Assembly (NCBI GenBank): GCA_019638475.1
Contig: JAHBTR010000002.1
Span: forward strand, 248,001 to 312,000
DNA from: Chitinophagaceae bacterium
GTDB taxonomy: Bacteria > Bacteroidota > Bacteroidia > Chitinophagales > Chitinophagaceae
DNA: 64,000 bases
Reading direction: 5' to 3'
Shown: piece after piece, positions 44,530 through 54,404 of the stretch
Layout of the letters: each line of letters starts with the position of its first letter
Position numbering within the stretch: the first letter of the stretch is position 1
Notes under the pieces: model-generated
Told to the model about the DNA's origin: nothing
The model's database searches: none
What the model saw: the letters and a program-made list of their open reading frames with translations, nothing else
Made by a program: the position numbers and the translations under genes

Positions 44530-46128
44530 TTAATTTATTTTTAATAATTTTTCAAAAGAGTCATTAATGGAGATTTTAATTTCTTCATTCTGTGTATTGA
44601 TATAATTCTTTGTTTGCTCTGAAATGAAATTATGAAGATTAACTTCTTCTTTATTTGCCCAATTTATTTTTCTAAATGGTATGCTGTTAATTGGTTTTTC
44701 CGAAAATTCAATAATATTTCCTTTAACTATTCCATTATTACTAAGCCATTGAAATACTATTGGAGTGTTTAAATATGCTACAATGTATTCTATACTTTCT
44801 TTGGTATTTGATTTTCTAAAAATGGCAGTTACATCTTGCGTTGGGAAAATATTTTTTGCAACTAAAGCAAAACGAAAATAATTTTTATTAGAAATTCTTT
44901 CTTTACAAGGAACAAATATTCTTTTTTCAGGCTTATTAAATAAATTAAAATTTCTCATAAATACCCATTCCCAATAATGTATCTTTTTATTGTATTGATA
45001 TCTATTTTCTAACTCAGTTAAATATTTTTGAAAGTGGTTGTAAAAATTTGGATACACTTTTTTAAATTCATTTTCTTCAATATTTTCTTTTATATAAATA
45101 TACTCGGTAATACTGTTAATGTAAAATGGCTTTATATCTTTAGCTTTTACAACTTTAATAATTGAATTTGTTTCTATTTTATTTAAAATATCTCCATTTA
45201 CCTGAAAGGCTTTGTCTAAACCACTTACCATGCCATTTCCAATATCACAAAAATCGCCAATAGTATGATATTCGTGTTTACTTTCATTAAATAAATTTGG
45301 AATTGCTTCATGTTCTTTTTTTCTACAGCTTATTTCTAATTTTTTAAGTTCAGCTTTTATTATATCAGTTTGTAAAAGCCACCTTGTGTTTATTTTAAAT
45401 TGAGATGCTTGTATATATTCAACTCCATTAAATGCTATCTGGTATTTAATATTTTCAAGTATTTGCTTTGTCAATTTCTGACTTGTGTGATATTTAGTTA
45501 CCTTAATAGTTTCTTTTACTTTTTCACTTTTTACATATTTAAAAATAACTGTTGATATAGTTACTTTTTCAAAAATTGGTGTTTCATTAAAATGATATAT
45601 TTCTTCAAAAAACCCATTTTCTACCATGTAATTTCGTAGAGTAATTGAGTGGGTTGTATTCATCCAATATTCAGGACATATAAAAATGAGTTGCCCATTT
45701 TCTTCTAATAATTCTATAGACTTTACAATAAAAATGTATAAATAATCACAAAGTGAGTTAAAGTATTTATTCCACAAATAGTTTAAAGAGAGTTCTTCCT
45801 TTAACTCATTCTCAAGATTTTTCCAACGTATATATGGAGGATTGCCAATTATTAAGTCAAACTTTTCATTAATATTAGCCGATACAAAACTTTCATATCT
45901 TACACAAGAAAATTCTTGTGATAATTCTTTATCTATTTCATAAGCAGTTAAATTAGTATAGCCTTTTTGGGTTAATAGTTCTAAAAATATTCCTTCACCA
46001 CATGAAGGCTCTAAAATTTTTGAATCTTTGGAAATATTGGTAATATCAATCATAAAATCAGCCACTACTTTTGGTGTAAAGTATTGACCATATTTATTTT
46101 TTGAATGATGCTTTAAAACAGTTTCCAT
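44530..46128 (-). CDS. N6-adenine DNA methyltransferase partner of the HincII-like enzyme
   Basis: 532 residues, gamma-class (TaqI/Eco57I-like) methyltransferase. SAM motif I is KILEPSCGEGIFLELL (40-50), the catalytic motif IV is NPPY (96-99) in FDLIIGNPPYIRW, and residues about 270-520 form the target-recognition domain. It should methylate adenine in the same site as its endonuclease partner, protecting host DNA. Adjacent, same strand and ahead of the endonuclease gene, so the methylase is made first. Upstream about 70 bp is AT-rich; I see no controller (C) protein gene. Confidence 0.9.
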   Translation of the reverse strand: METVLKHHSKNKYGQYFTPKVVADFMIDITNISKDSKILEPSCGEGIFLELLTQKGYTNLTAYEIDKELSQEFSCVRYESFVSANINEKFDLIIGNPPYIRWKNLENELKEELSLNYLWNKYFNSLCDYLYIFIVKSIELLEENGQLIFICPEYWMNTTHSITLRNYMVENGFFEEIYHFNETPIFEKVTISTVIFKYVKSEKVKETIKVTKYHTSQKLTKQILENIKYQIAFNGVEYIQASQFKINTRWLLQTDIIKAELKKLEISCRKKEHEAIPNLFNESKHEYHTIGDFCDIGNGMVSGLDKAFQVNGDILNKIETNSIIKVVKAKDIKPFYINSITEYIYIKENIEENEFKKVYPNFYNHFQKYLTELENRYQYNKKIHYWEWVFMRNFNLFNKPEKRIFVPCKERISNKNYFRFALVAKNIFPTQDVTAIFRKSNTKESIEYIVAYLNTPIVFQWLSNNGIVKGNIIEFSEKPINSIPFRKINWANKEEVNLHNFISEQTKNYINTQNEEIKISINDSFEKLLKIN

Positions 46129-46206
46129 TAAATTCCCTTTTTTACAAAGTTACATTTTAAGTTGAGCTGAAAATAACAATAATAATATTAGTTTTTGTTA
46201 TTTTAA

Positions 46207-47055
46207 CTATTCTAACAACAAATTATCAATCAACCTTATTTCTCCCATAAATGCTGCTATGAGTACTACCATTTTTATATTACTATCATATTTTTTTATA
46301 GGCATTAAATTATCTGCTCTGCAAATACTTATATAGTCTATTTTTTCAAATCCTGCTTTGTGCAACATATTTTCTGCTGTGTGTATAAGTGTTATAAAAG
46401 GTATGGTAATAAAATTTTGTTGTATAAATTGTAATGTTTGATATATAGTTGCTGCTTTTTGTTTTTCATCTTCACTCAATCTTGTATTTCTGCTACTCAT
46501 AGCCAAGCCAGATGTTTCTCTTTTAGTCGGTACAATATTAATTTGTAGTTTATTTTTCCATTGCATTAAATCTATCAACTTGGTTATAACCATACATTGC
46601 TGATAATCTTTTTGCCCTAAAAACAACATAGTTGGTTTTACTATGCTTAATAACCTTTCAACCACATTACACACTCCTTGAAAATGTCCACTTCTATATT
46701 TTCCTTCTAAAATTTCTTCTAAATAATCTAATGCGTATTTTTTTTGAATTGCTAATCCTTCAGGATATATTTCTTGCACAGAAGGTAAAAACAATATATC
46801 GCAACCAGCATATTCTAACAACAAAATATCTTTTTCTACAGTAATAGGATATTTTTCAAAATCTTTTATATCATTAAACTGTGTAGGATTTACAAAAATG
46901 CTACAAACAGTTATTTCAGTTGTTTGTTTGCTTTGGTTAATTAAAGCAATATGCCCTTGATGCAAAGCTCCCATAGTAGGCACAAAGCCAATACTTTTTT
47001 TATGGAAAAATGCTATTGTTTTATGCAGTAATGAGGCTGTTTTACAAATAATCAT
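46207..47055 (-). CDS. panC: Pantothenate synthetase
   Basis: 282 residues joining pantoate and beta-alanine with ATP to make pantothenate, the CoA precursor. FVPTMGALHQGHIALI is the HxGH nucleotide motif of the cytidylyltransferase-like fold. SIFVNPTQFNDIKDFEKYP, FLGQKDYQQCMVI and TSGLAMSSRNTRLSEDE (KMSKS-like region) are family hallmarks. Full length, cytoplasmic. Single gene here; panB is not in the window. Confidence 0.95.
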   Translation of the reverse strand: MIICKTASLLHKTIAFFHKKSIGFVPTMGALHQGHIALINQSKQTTEITVCSIFVNPTQFNDIKDFEKYPITVEKDILLLEYAGCDILFLPSVQEIYPEGLAIQKKYALDYLEEILEGKYRSGHFQGVCNVVERLLSIVKPTMLFLGQKDYQQCMVITKLIDLMQWKNKLQINIVPTKRETSGLAMSSRNTRLSEDEKQKAATIYQTLQFIQQNFITIPFITLIHTAENMLHKAGFEKIDYISICRADNLMPIKKYDSNIKMVVLIAAFMGEIRLIDNLLLE

Positions 47056-47193
47056 ATTTATAAAAATAAAATTTTATTAAATCGGTTGTAGCAAATATGG
47101 CATATTAATTAAAATAATGCTTCAAACACTTATATCACCTATTTATATCTCAACAAAAAAATACATAATCAAATCTTTCCTATTTTAGCCACT

Positions 47194-49308
47194 GTGATTA
47201 CTGAGCAAAAAAATATATTAGCTTATCCAATCGAATACTTAAAAGGTGTAGGACCATTGCGTGCAGATTGGTTAAAGAAAGAATTGAACATTTTTTCTTT
47301 TAATGATTTATTGCATTTATTTCCTTACAGGCATGTTGATAAAACAAAAATTTCTTTAATAAAAGAAATAAAACCTGAAACAGAATTTATTCAAATAGCA
47401 GGTAAATTAGAAAGTATTGAAGTGATAGGAGAGAAGAGAAGTAAAAGAATGATTGCTTACTTAAAAGATAGTTCTGGAGTAGTAGAGTTGGTTTGGTTTC
47501 AAGGTATTAATTGGATTCAAAAATATTTACACGAAGGAGGTAGCTATTTGGTATTTGGCAGAACAAGTGTTTTTAATAATAAACCACAAATTGTTCATCC
47601 AGAAATTGACATTTTTACAGAACAACACACTCAAGGAAAACCTTATTTTGAACCAATATATCCCTCAACAGAAAAACTAAAATCTAAAGGGCTGAATGGT
47701 AAACAGATAGCCAAACTTACTCAAACACTTTTATTGCAAATTCAGTCACAAAATTTGGAAGAAAATATTCCTGAAGATGTTTGTACAAAGCTGCATTTAA
47801 TGAGTAGGTATGAGGCTTACAGAAATATTCACTTTCCTGCTAATGTACAAGAATATGAACAGGCTTTGTATCGCTTAAAGTTTGAAGAGTTTTTTATAGC
47901 ACAAGTAAGGTTAAATTTAATAAGACTACAAAGGCACAAAGCAAGTAAGGGTGTAGTGTTTGAAAAAGTAGGCGATTATTTCAACAATTTTTATAACCAT
48001 CATTTACCATTTGAATTAACCAAAGCACAAAAAAATGTTTTACGACAAATAAGGCAAGACACAGCAAAAGGTCATCAAATGAATCGTTTATTGCAAGGAG
48101 ATGTAGGTAGTGGCAAAACTATTGTAGCATTGCTTTGTATGCTCTTAGCTGCTGACAATGGTTATCAAAGTTGTATTATGGCACCAACAGAAACCTTAGC
48201 ACAACAACATTTTAATAGCCTTAGCAAATTACTTCAAAATACCCATATTCAAATTAGTTTGCTAACAGGCAGTACAAAAAATAAAGAAAGAAAAGCAATA
48301 ATTGAAGAACTGAAAAATGGAAATATTCATTTTATTGTAGGCACTCATGCACTAATAGAAGATGCTGTTCAGTTTAAAAATTTAGGTTTTGTAGTAGTAG
48401 ATGAACAACACAAATTTGGTGTAGCACAAAGAGCAGCACTATGGAAAAAAGCTACTACACCACCACACATTTTAGTAATGACAGCCACACCAATTCCAAG
48501 AACATTGGCAATGACAGCTTATGGAGATTTGGATTACAGTATTATGGATGAACTACCAAAAGGAAGACAAGAAATAACTACTGTTCAAAGAAATGAAATG
48601 CAACGTGCAAGTATTATGGAATTTATTAGAGCAGAAATTAAAAAAGGCAGACAGATTTATGTTATTTATCCTTTGATAGAAGAAAGTGAAAAATTAAGTT
48701 ATGAAGATTTAATGCAAGGCTATGAAGAAATAAAAGGATATTTTCCTGAACCTGAATATAGAATAAGTATGCTGCATGGTAAAATGCCTTCTGAGCAAAA
48801 AGAAATAAACATGAAAAGATTTGTAGAAGGCACTACACAAATTATGGTTAGCACTACAGTAATTGAAGTAGGTGTTGATGTGCCCAATGCTACTGTAATG
48901 GTTATTGAAAGTGCAGAAAAATTTGGATTATCGCAGCTTCATCAATTAAGAGGAAGGGTTGGAAGAGGTAGTGAAAAAAGTTTTTGTATTTTATTAACAG
49001 GTAGTAAAGTAAGCACAGAAGCAAGAGAAAGAATCAATATAATGTGTCAAACAAATAATGGCTTTATAATAGCAGAAAAAGACCTTGAATTAAGAGGTCC
49101 AGGTGATGTAGAAGGTACAAGGCAAAGTGGTGCTTTGAACTTCAAATTAGCATCAATAGTGAATGATAAGCCATTGTTAGAAAAAGCAAAAGAAATAGCA
49201 GAAAAATTATTAGAAGAAGATATAAAAATGAATTTGGCAAAAAATTTGCCGTTAAAAAATTACTTGATTCAGCAAAAAGGAAAAACCAACTGGAGCAAAA
49301 TTTCCTAA
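47194..49308 (+). CDS. recG: ATP-dependent DNA helicase RecG
   Basis: 704 residues, the branch-migration helicase that remodels stalled forks and Holliday junctions. The N-terminal wedge/OB domain (about 60-160) precedes the helicase core: Walker A LLQGDVGSGKTIVALLCM, DEQH box VVVDEQHKFGVAQRAA, motif III VMTATPIPRTLAM and motif VI QLRGRVGRGSEKSFC. The C-terminal GPGDVEGTRQSG is RecG-specific. The start appears to be GTG at 47194, giving ITEQKNILAYPIEYLKGVG; no ATG is available at the expected place. Confidence 0.95.
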   Translation: MITEQKNILAYPIEYLKGVGPLRADWLKKELNIFSFNDLLHLFPYRHVDKTKISLIKEIKPETEFIQIAGKLESIEVIGEKRSKRMIAYLKDSSGVVELVWFQGINWIQKYLHEGGSYLVFGRTSVFNNKPQIVHPEIDIFTEQHTQGKPYFEPIYPSTEKLKSKGLNGKQIAKLTQTLLLQIQSQNLEENIPEDVCTKLHLMSRYEAYRNIHFPANVQEYEQALYRLKFEEFFIAQVRLNLIRLQRHKASKGVVFEKVGDYFNNFYNHHLPFELTKAQKNVLRQIRQDTAKGHQMNRLLQGDVGSGKTIVALLCMLLAADNGYQSCIMAPTETLAQQHFNSLSKLLQNTHIQISLLTGSTKNKERKAIIEELKNGNIHFIVGTHALIEDAVQFKNLGFVVVDEQHKFGVAQRAALWKKATTPPHILVMTATPIPRTLAMTAYGDLDYSIMDELPKGRQEITTVQRNEMQRASIMEFIRAEIKKGRQIYVIYPLIEESEKLSYEDLMQGYEEIKGYFPEPEYRISMLHGKMPSEQKEINMKRFVEGTTQIMVSTTVIEVGVDVPNATVMVIESAEKFGLSQLHQLRGRVGRGSEKSFCILLTGSKVSTEARERINIMCQTNNGFIIAEKDLELRGPGDVEGTRQSGALNFKLASIVNDKPLLEKAKEIAEKLLEEDIKMNLAKNLPLKNYLIQQKGKTNWSKIS

Positions 49309-49421
49309 AGAAGTAAATCCATAAGGGTATAATGCACTCTAATAAAGTGTTTATTTGTATATTTACTTGTTTAGAAAAGTAAGATTATTTTTTATCAGAG
49401 ATACGTTAAATAAAATTAGTA

Positions 49422-52400
49422 ATGCTGCATAAAAAGAATATAAAAGTTTGGAAACAGATAAAACATATTTCATTGTTTTTACTATTGCTGTGTGCTTATC
49501 AAACAAAAGCACAAAACTATCTTGAATTTGTAGAAAACAAAGGTCAATGGAATGAACAAATTAATTTTAAAGGAGAATTAATAAATGGTGCTTTTGCTCT
49601 TCAAAAATCTGGCTATCGTCTTTTAATGTATAATAATGAAGATTTAAAAAAACGCAATGAATTTTTTCATGGACATACTCATTCAAATAATCATTCAGAA
49701 GCACCAAAAGATTTTATTTTTCACTCACACGTTTATGAAGTAAAATTTTTAAATGCTAATCCTAATCCTGTTATTAGTGCAGAAAAACCATTAAGCAGTT
49801 ATAACAATTATTATATTGGTAACGATTCTAAAAAATGGGCTTCTAATTGTAAAATTTATTATGCAGTAACGTATCAAGACATTTATCCAAATATTGATAT
49901 TAGATACTATACCAATGACAATCATTTAAAGTATGATTTTATAGTAAGACCTGGTGGTAATGTACATGACATAGCACTTTATTTTGAAGGTGCTGATAAA
50001 TTAAAAATTAGTAAAGGAAATTTAATTATTAAAACCTCTGTAGGAGAAATACAAGAAACAGCACCTTACTCTTATCAAATAAATAATCATGGTAAGCAAG
50101 AAGTAGCTTGTAGCTATGAATTGAAAGGCAATATACTTCGTTTTAAAATAAAAGATAGAGTAGAAGAAAATGCAACATTAGTTATAGACCCAACATTAAT
50201 TTTCTCAACATTTACAGGCAGTACTGCCGATAATTGGGGTTATACTGCTACTTATGATGATGAAGGAAATTTTTATGCAGGAGGTATTGTATTTGGTGCA
50301 GGTTTTCCAACAAGTAATGGAGCATTTCAAACAGCATTTCAAGGTGGGGAACCTGGTCCACAAGGTGCATTTGATATTGGTATTATGAAATTTAATCCAA
50401 CTGGCACAGACCGTGTTTATGCTACTTATTTAGGTGGTGCAGGTAATGAACAACCTCATAGCCTTATAGTAGATAAAAACAATAATTTAATAGTAGCAGG
50501 AAGAACAAATTCTACCAACTATCCTACTACTAAACCTATATACGGTGCTGGTGGAGGTTGGGATATTATTCTTACCAAATTAAATAATTCTGGTACAGCA
50601 ATTATCAATAGCATGAAAATTGGAGGAACTGGTAATGATGGTGTAAACATAAAACCAAAATCAGAAAGTGGTTTAGTTACTATTAGAAGAAATTATGGCG
50701 ATGATGCAAGAAGTGAAGTAATAGTAGATGCTAATGATAATATTTATTTAGCAAGCTGTACACAATCTACAGATTTTCCTACAACAGCAGGAGCAGCTCA
50801 AACAGTTCGTGGAGCTACAAATGCAAGTAATCGTTATCAAGATGGTGTTATTATAAAAGCATCTCCTGATTTAGATAATATACTGTTTAGTACATTATTT
50901 GGAGGCAACAATGATGATGCTGCATTTGTATTAGCCATCAATCCAACCAACAATAATATTTATGTAGCTGGAGGCACTGCAAGTACAGATTTACCTGGCG
51001 ATAAAACTGGTGTATTATTTCCAAACAATCAAGGTGGTGCAGAAAATGTAGATGGCTTTGTAACCATTTTAAGCAATGATGGTACACAGTTTATTAAAAC
51101 ATCTTATATGGGTACTAATGGTGTAGATATTGTGTTTGGTGTACAGTTTGATAAAATTGGTTATCCATACATTATGGGTACAACTACAGGAAGTTGGACT
51201 GTACAAAATGCTACATTTCATCAAACCAATGGCAAACAATTTATTTCTAAATTAGAACCAAATTTGTCAGGTTGGGTTTACTCTACAGTATTTGGTAGCG
51301 GTAGCAGTAGTCCAAATATTTCTCCTGTTGCATTCTTGGTAGATAGATGTGAAAATGTATATGTATCTGGTTGGGGTGGAGATATTAATAGCCTTATGGG
51401 TTATGTGCCTAACCAAACTACAGCAGGTTTATCTGTAACACCCGATGCTATTAAAAATATTACAGATGGAACAGACTTGTATTTTTTTGTATTAGAAAAA
51501 AATGCAAAGAGTTTATTATATGGAAGTTTTTTTGGACAAAATGACCATCCAGGAACAATAGGAGAACATGTTGATGGCGGCACAAGTAGATTTGATAAAA
51601 GTGGTGCTATTTATCAATCGGTTTGTGCTAATTGTGGTGGACAAACTACTTTTCCTACAACACCAGGCAGTTGGTCTCCTAATAATGGTACAGGTGGTAT
51701 AAACTGTAATTTAGCAGCCATAAAAATAGCTTTCAATTTTGCAGGTGTAGGTAGTGGTGTTCAGTCTTCTATTAAAGGAGTAGTAGAAGCATCTGGTTGT
51801 GTGCCTCTTAGTGTTACATTTACAGATACTATTGCCAATGCACAATCTTATGTTTGGGATTTTGGAGATGGCTCTGCAGAAGTTACAACAACTTCTCCAA
51901 CCATTCAACATACCTATAATAATATTGGCAGTTATCCTGTACGCTTAGTATCTATTGATTCTAATTCATGCAATATTGCAGATACTTCTTATACTACTTT
52001 AAAAGTTAGAAATGACGATGCTTTTCCAAGTTTTACTTTTGCAAGACAATTACCTTGCGAAAATTTAAAATATACTTTTACCAATACTACAACACCTCCT
52101 ATTGGCAAGCCTTTTAAAGACAGTAGTTTTATTTGGGATTTTGGTGATGGCACTACTCTTTATGCAAGTGGTGTGCCTGTATCTCACACATTTACTACTG
52201 CTGGAAATTATACAGTAAGATTAATTTTGAATGATACAAATTATTGTAATTCGCCAGATACAGCAGAAGTTTTATTAAGAGTATCTCCATCGGTAGTAGC
52301 TACATTTACTACCAATAGTGCAGGTTGTATGCCTTATACAGCAATATTCAATAATACTTCTACAGCAGGTACAGATTTTATCTGGAATTTTGGCGATGGT

Positions 52401-53063
52401 TCTCCTGTTTCAACCAACACTAATCCTACACATATTTATACTACTGCTGGAAATTATACAGTAAAATTAATAGCTATAGATGATGGAACATGTAATAAAA
52501 AAGATAGTACCACTTTTACAATTACTGTAAGCCCCAATCCTTCATCATCATTTACTTTTAGTCCTAATCCACCAGAAGTAAATACAGCTATCAATTTTGT
52601 AAATACTTCATCGGGAGGTAATAAATATACTTGGCATTTTGGCGATGGTGATAGTTTGGTTACTAATAGTATCAATGCAATAGTAAAGCATCAATATAGC
52701 AGCACACAAACTTTTGATGCCTGTCTTGTAGTAAGCAATAGTTATAATTGTAAAGATACTTCTTGCTTTCCTATACGTGCAAGAGTAAGCCCTCTTGTAA
52801 GTGTACCAAAAGCATTTACACCCAATGGAGATGGTATTAATGATGTAATTTATGTACAAGGCTTTGGTATTAAAAAAATGATTTGGAGAATTTTTAATAG
52901 ATGGGGAAAATTGGTTTTTACAGGAATTAGTTTAGCTCGTGGTTGGAATGGAGTATATAATGGAGAACCATTGCCACAAGATGTATATAATTATACTTTA
53001 GATGTAGAATTTAGTGATGGCACAAAAAATACTTTAAAAGGAGATATTACGTTGTTAAGATAA
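49422..53063 (+). CDS. Large secreted PKD-repeat protein with type IX (type B) C-terminal sorting domain
   Basis: 1213 residues. A signal peptide (HISLFLLLLCAYQTKAQ) is followed by a DUF7948-like N-terminal region (LEFVENKGQWNEQINFKGEL, about 35-260). Then come SBBP/beta-propeller-like repeats with GGTASTDLP-type motifs (about 265-770), four PKD domains with WDFGDG/WNFGDG/WHFGDG cores (about 785-1125), and the gliding-motility C-terminal domain VPKAFTPNGDGINDVIYVQG...FNRWGKLVF (about 1130-1213). The last is the type B signal of the type IX secretion system. The protein should be exported and anchored or released at the surface, probably as an adhesin. The adjacent PorP-like gene fits this. 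Confidence 0.9.
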   Translation: MLHKKNIKVWKQIKHISLFLLLLCAYQTKAQNYLEFVENKGQWNEQINFKGELINGAFALQKSGYRLLMYNNEDLKKRNEFFHGHTHSNNHSEAPKDFIFHSHVYEVKFLNANPNPVISAEKPLSSYNNYYIGNDSKKWASNCKIYYAVTYQDIYPNIDIRYYTNDNHLKYDFIVRPGGNVHDIALYFEGADKLKISKGNLIIKTSVGEIQETAPYSYQINNHGKQEVACSYELKGNILRFKIKDRVEENATLVIDPTLIFSTFTGSTADNWGYTATYDDEGNFYAGGIVFGAGFPTSNGAFQTAFQGGEPGPQGAFDIGIMKFNPTGTDRVYATYLGGAGNEQPHSLIVDKNNNLIVAGRTNSTNYPTTKPIYGAGGGWDIILTKLNNSGTAIINSMKIGGTGNDGVNIKPKSESGLVTIRRNYGDDARSEVIVDANDNIYLASCTQSTDFPTTAGAAQTVRGATNASNRYQDGVIIKASPDLDNILFSTLFGGNNDDAAFVLAINPTNNNIYVAGGTASTDLPGDKTGVLFPNNQGGAENVDGFVTILSNDGTQFIKTSYMGTNGVDIVFGVQFDKIGYPYIMGTTTGSWTVQNATFHQTNGKQFISKLEPNLSGWVYSTVFGSGSSSPNISPVAFLVDRCENVYVSGWGGDINSLMGYVPNQTTAGLSVTPDAIKNITDGTDLYFFVLEKNAKSLLYGSFFGQNDHPGTIGEHVDGGTSRFDKSGAIYQSVCANCGGQTTFPTTPGSWSPNNGTGGINCNLAAIKIAFNFAGVGSGVQSSIKGVVEASGCVPLSVTFTDTIANAQSYVWDFGDGSAEVTTTSPTIQHTYNNIGSYPVRLVSIDSNSCNIADTSYTTLKVRNDDAFPSFTFARQLPCENLKYTFTNTTTPPIGKPFKDSSFIWDFGDGTTLYASGVPVSHTFTTAGNYTVRLILNDTNYCNSPDTAEVLLRVSPSVVATFTTNSAGCMPYTAIFNNTSTAGTDFIWNFGDGSPVSTNTNPTHIYTTAGNYTVKLIAIDDGTCNKKDSTTFTITVSPNPSSSFTFSPNPPEVNTAINFVNTSSGGNKYTWHFGDGDSLVTNSINAIVKHQYSSTQTFDACLVVSNSYNCKDTSCFPIRARVSPLVSVPKAFTPNGDGINDVIYVQGFGIKKMIWRIFNRWGKLVFTGISLARGWNGVYNGEPLPQDVYNYTLDVEFSDGTKNTLKGDITLLR

Positions 53064-53094
53064 TAGCTAATTATTAAAATTGAATGATAAACTG

Positions 53095-54123
53095 ATGTAT
53101 AAATTTTTAAAAATATTTTTTTTATTTTTCGCAATACAACTTGTGCAATCAATACATGCACAAGATTTACATTTTTCTCAATACTTCAATGCTCCACTAC
53201 TTGTAAACCCTGCCAATACTGGTTTTAATCCAGATTTTGATTATAGAGTTGGAGGAAATTATCGTAATCAATGGTCGTCTGTAACTGCTTATCCTTATAA
53301 AACAATGAATATTTGGGGCGATGCACAATTATTTACAGAACGTTTTGAAAATGCTTGGGTTGGTGTAGGAGCAGCTATGCTGCAAGATGTTGCAGGTTCT
53401 GGTAGCCTTACTTCTACACAGGCTTATGCATCAGTTGCATACCATCAATTATTAGGCTATTCAAGTTTATTAAGTGCAGGGTTTAATATAGGATTTACCC
53501 AAAAAAGAATTGACCTTTCTAAACTTACTTTTAATAGCCAATGGAATGGAAAATTCTTTGACATTAATATTCCTTCGGGAGAACCTTTTTCTTATAATGC
53601 AGTAAAATATCTTTCCTTACAAGTAGGAGTAAATTATTCTTGGTTTGTTAATGATAATTTATACCTAAGTTCAGGCATAAGTGTTAGCAATATTAACAGA
53701 CCTAATGAATCATTTTTCAGCAATACAAAAGTAGATACTAAAATAAAACCACGTTATACATTTTTTGCCAATGGAAGCCTTAAAGTAAATGATGTATGGA
53801 TTTTAAATCCTAACTTTTATTATAGCATTACTGGTTCTGCTAAAGAAATTGTTTTTGGTGGTTTATTACAAAGAGATTTGAGTGCAGAAGGCAATGGTAG
53901 TTTACAACTTTTAGCTGGTGCATATTATAGAGTTAGCGATGCTATGATACCTATGATTGGTTTTGATATTAAAAATTTAAAAATTACTTTTAATTACGAT
54001 GTTACTTCTTCTTCTTTAAAAAGTTATAACAATTCAATTGGTGCTTATGAAGTTTCAATAGTAAAAAATGGTTTGTATAAAGGCAAAGAGAAAAGCATCA
54101 AATGCCCTGGTGTTAGATTTTAA
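53095..54123 (+). CDS. PorP/SprF family type IX secretion membrane protein
   Basis: 342 residues from ATG 53095 (MYKFLKIFFLFFAIQLVQSI), with signal peptide to about residue 24. The mature start DLHFSQYFNAPLLVNPANTG and FRNQW-like VGGNYRNQWSSVTAYPYKTM are diagnostic of PorP/SprF outer-membrane barrels. These pair with individual type B C-terminal-domain cargo proteins and help their export or anchoring. It follows the cargo gene by 31 bp, so the two form a cargo-partner operon. A TTG 15 bp upstream is less likely as a start. Confidence 0.92.
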   Translation: MYKFLKIFFLFFAIQLVQSIHAQDLHFSQYFNAPLLVNPANTGFNPDFDYRVGGNYRNQWSSVTAYPYKTMNIWGDAQLFTERFENAWVGVGAAMLQDVAGSGSLTSTQAYASVAYHQLLGYSSLLSAGFNIGFTQKRIDLSKLTFNSQWNGKFFDINIPSGEPFSYNAVKYLSLQVGVNYSWFVNDNLYLSSGISVSNINRPNESFFSNTKVDTKIKPRYTFFANGSLKVNDVWILNPNFYYSITGSAKEIVFGGLLQRDLSAEGNGSLQLLAGAYYRVSDAMIPMIGFDIKNLKITFNYDVTSSSLKSYNNSIGAYEVSIVKNGLYKGKEKSIKCPGVRF

Positions 54124-54154
54124 TATTGTTCATTTACTTTCCTAATATGTAGTT

Positions 54155-54322
54155 TTTAGTTTTTCTTTTTTTAGGCTTTAGTTTTTCTTTTTTTAGGCTT
54201 TAGTTTTTCTTTTTTTAGGCTTTAGTTTTTCTTTTTTTAGGCTTTAGTTTTTCTTTTTTTAGACTTTAGTTTTTCTTTTTTTAGACTTTAGTTTTTATTT
54301 CTTTAGATTTTAGTTTTTTCAC
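54155..54322 (+). repeat. 22-bp T-rich tandem repeat (about 7.5 copies)
   Basis: The unit TTTAGTTTTTCTTTTTTTAG plus GC or AC repeats at 54155, 54177, 54199, 54221, 54243, 54265, 54287 and partly 54309. The first units are identical; the later ones change GGC to GAC and then decay. It lies between the PorP-like gene and dsdA and ends about 80 bp before dsdA. On the plus strand it is extremely T-rich, so it could affect termination or DNA bending; copy number may vary by slippage. Confidence 0.85.
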
Positions 54323-54404
54323 TACTATATTATTTTACACATTTAGCAAACCTCTGCATATAATTTGCTCTACCTTTGAAAGTTAATGTTTAAAAATAAA
54401 TACT

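Noticed and set aside
43762..46128. A larger defence island joining CRISPR-Cas and the restriction pair
   Set aside because: About 4 kb of housekeeping genes (nucleotidyltransferase, SlyD, thiolase, UPF0104) separate them, and no other defence gene is seen.
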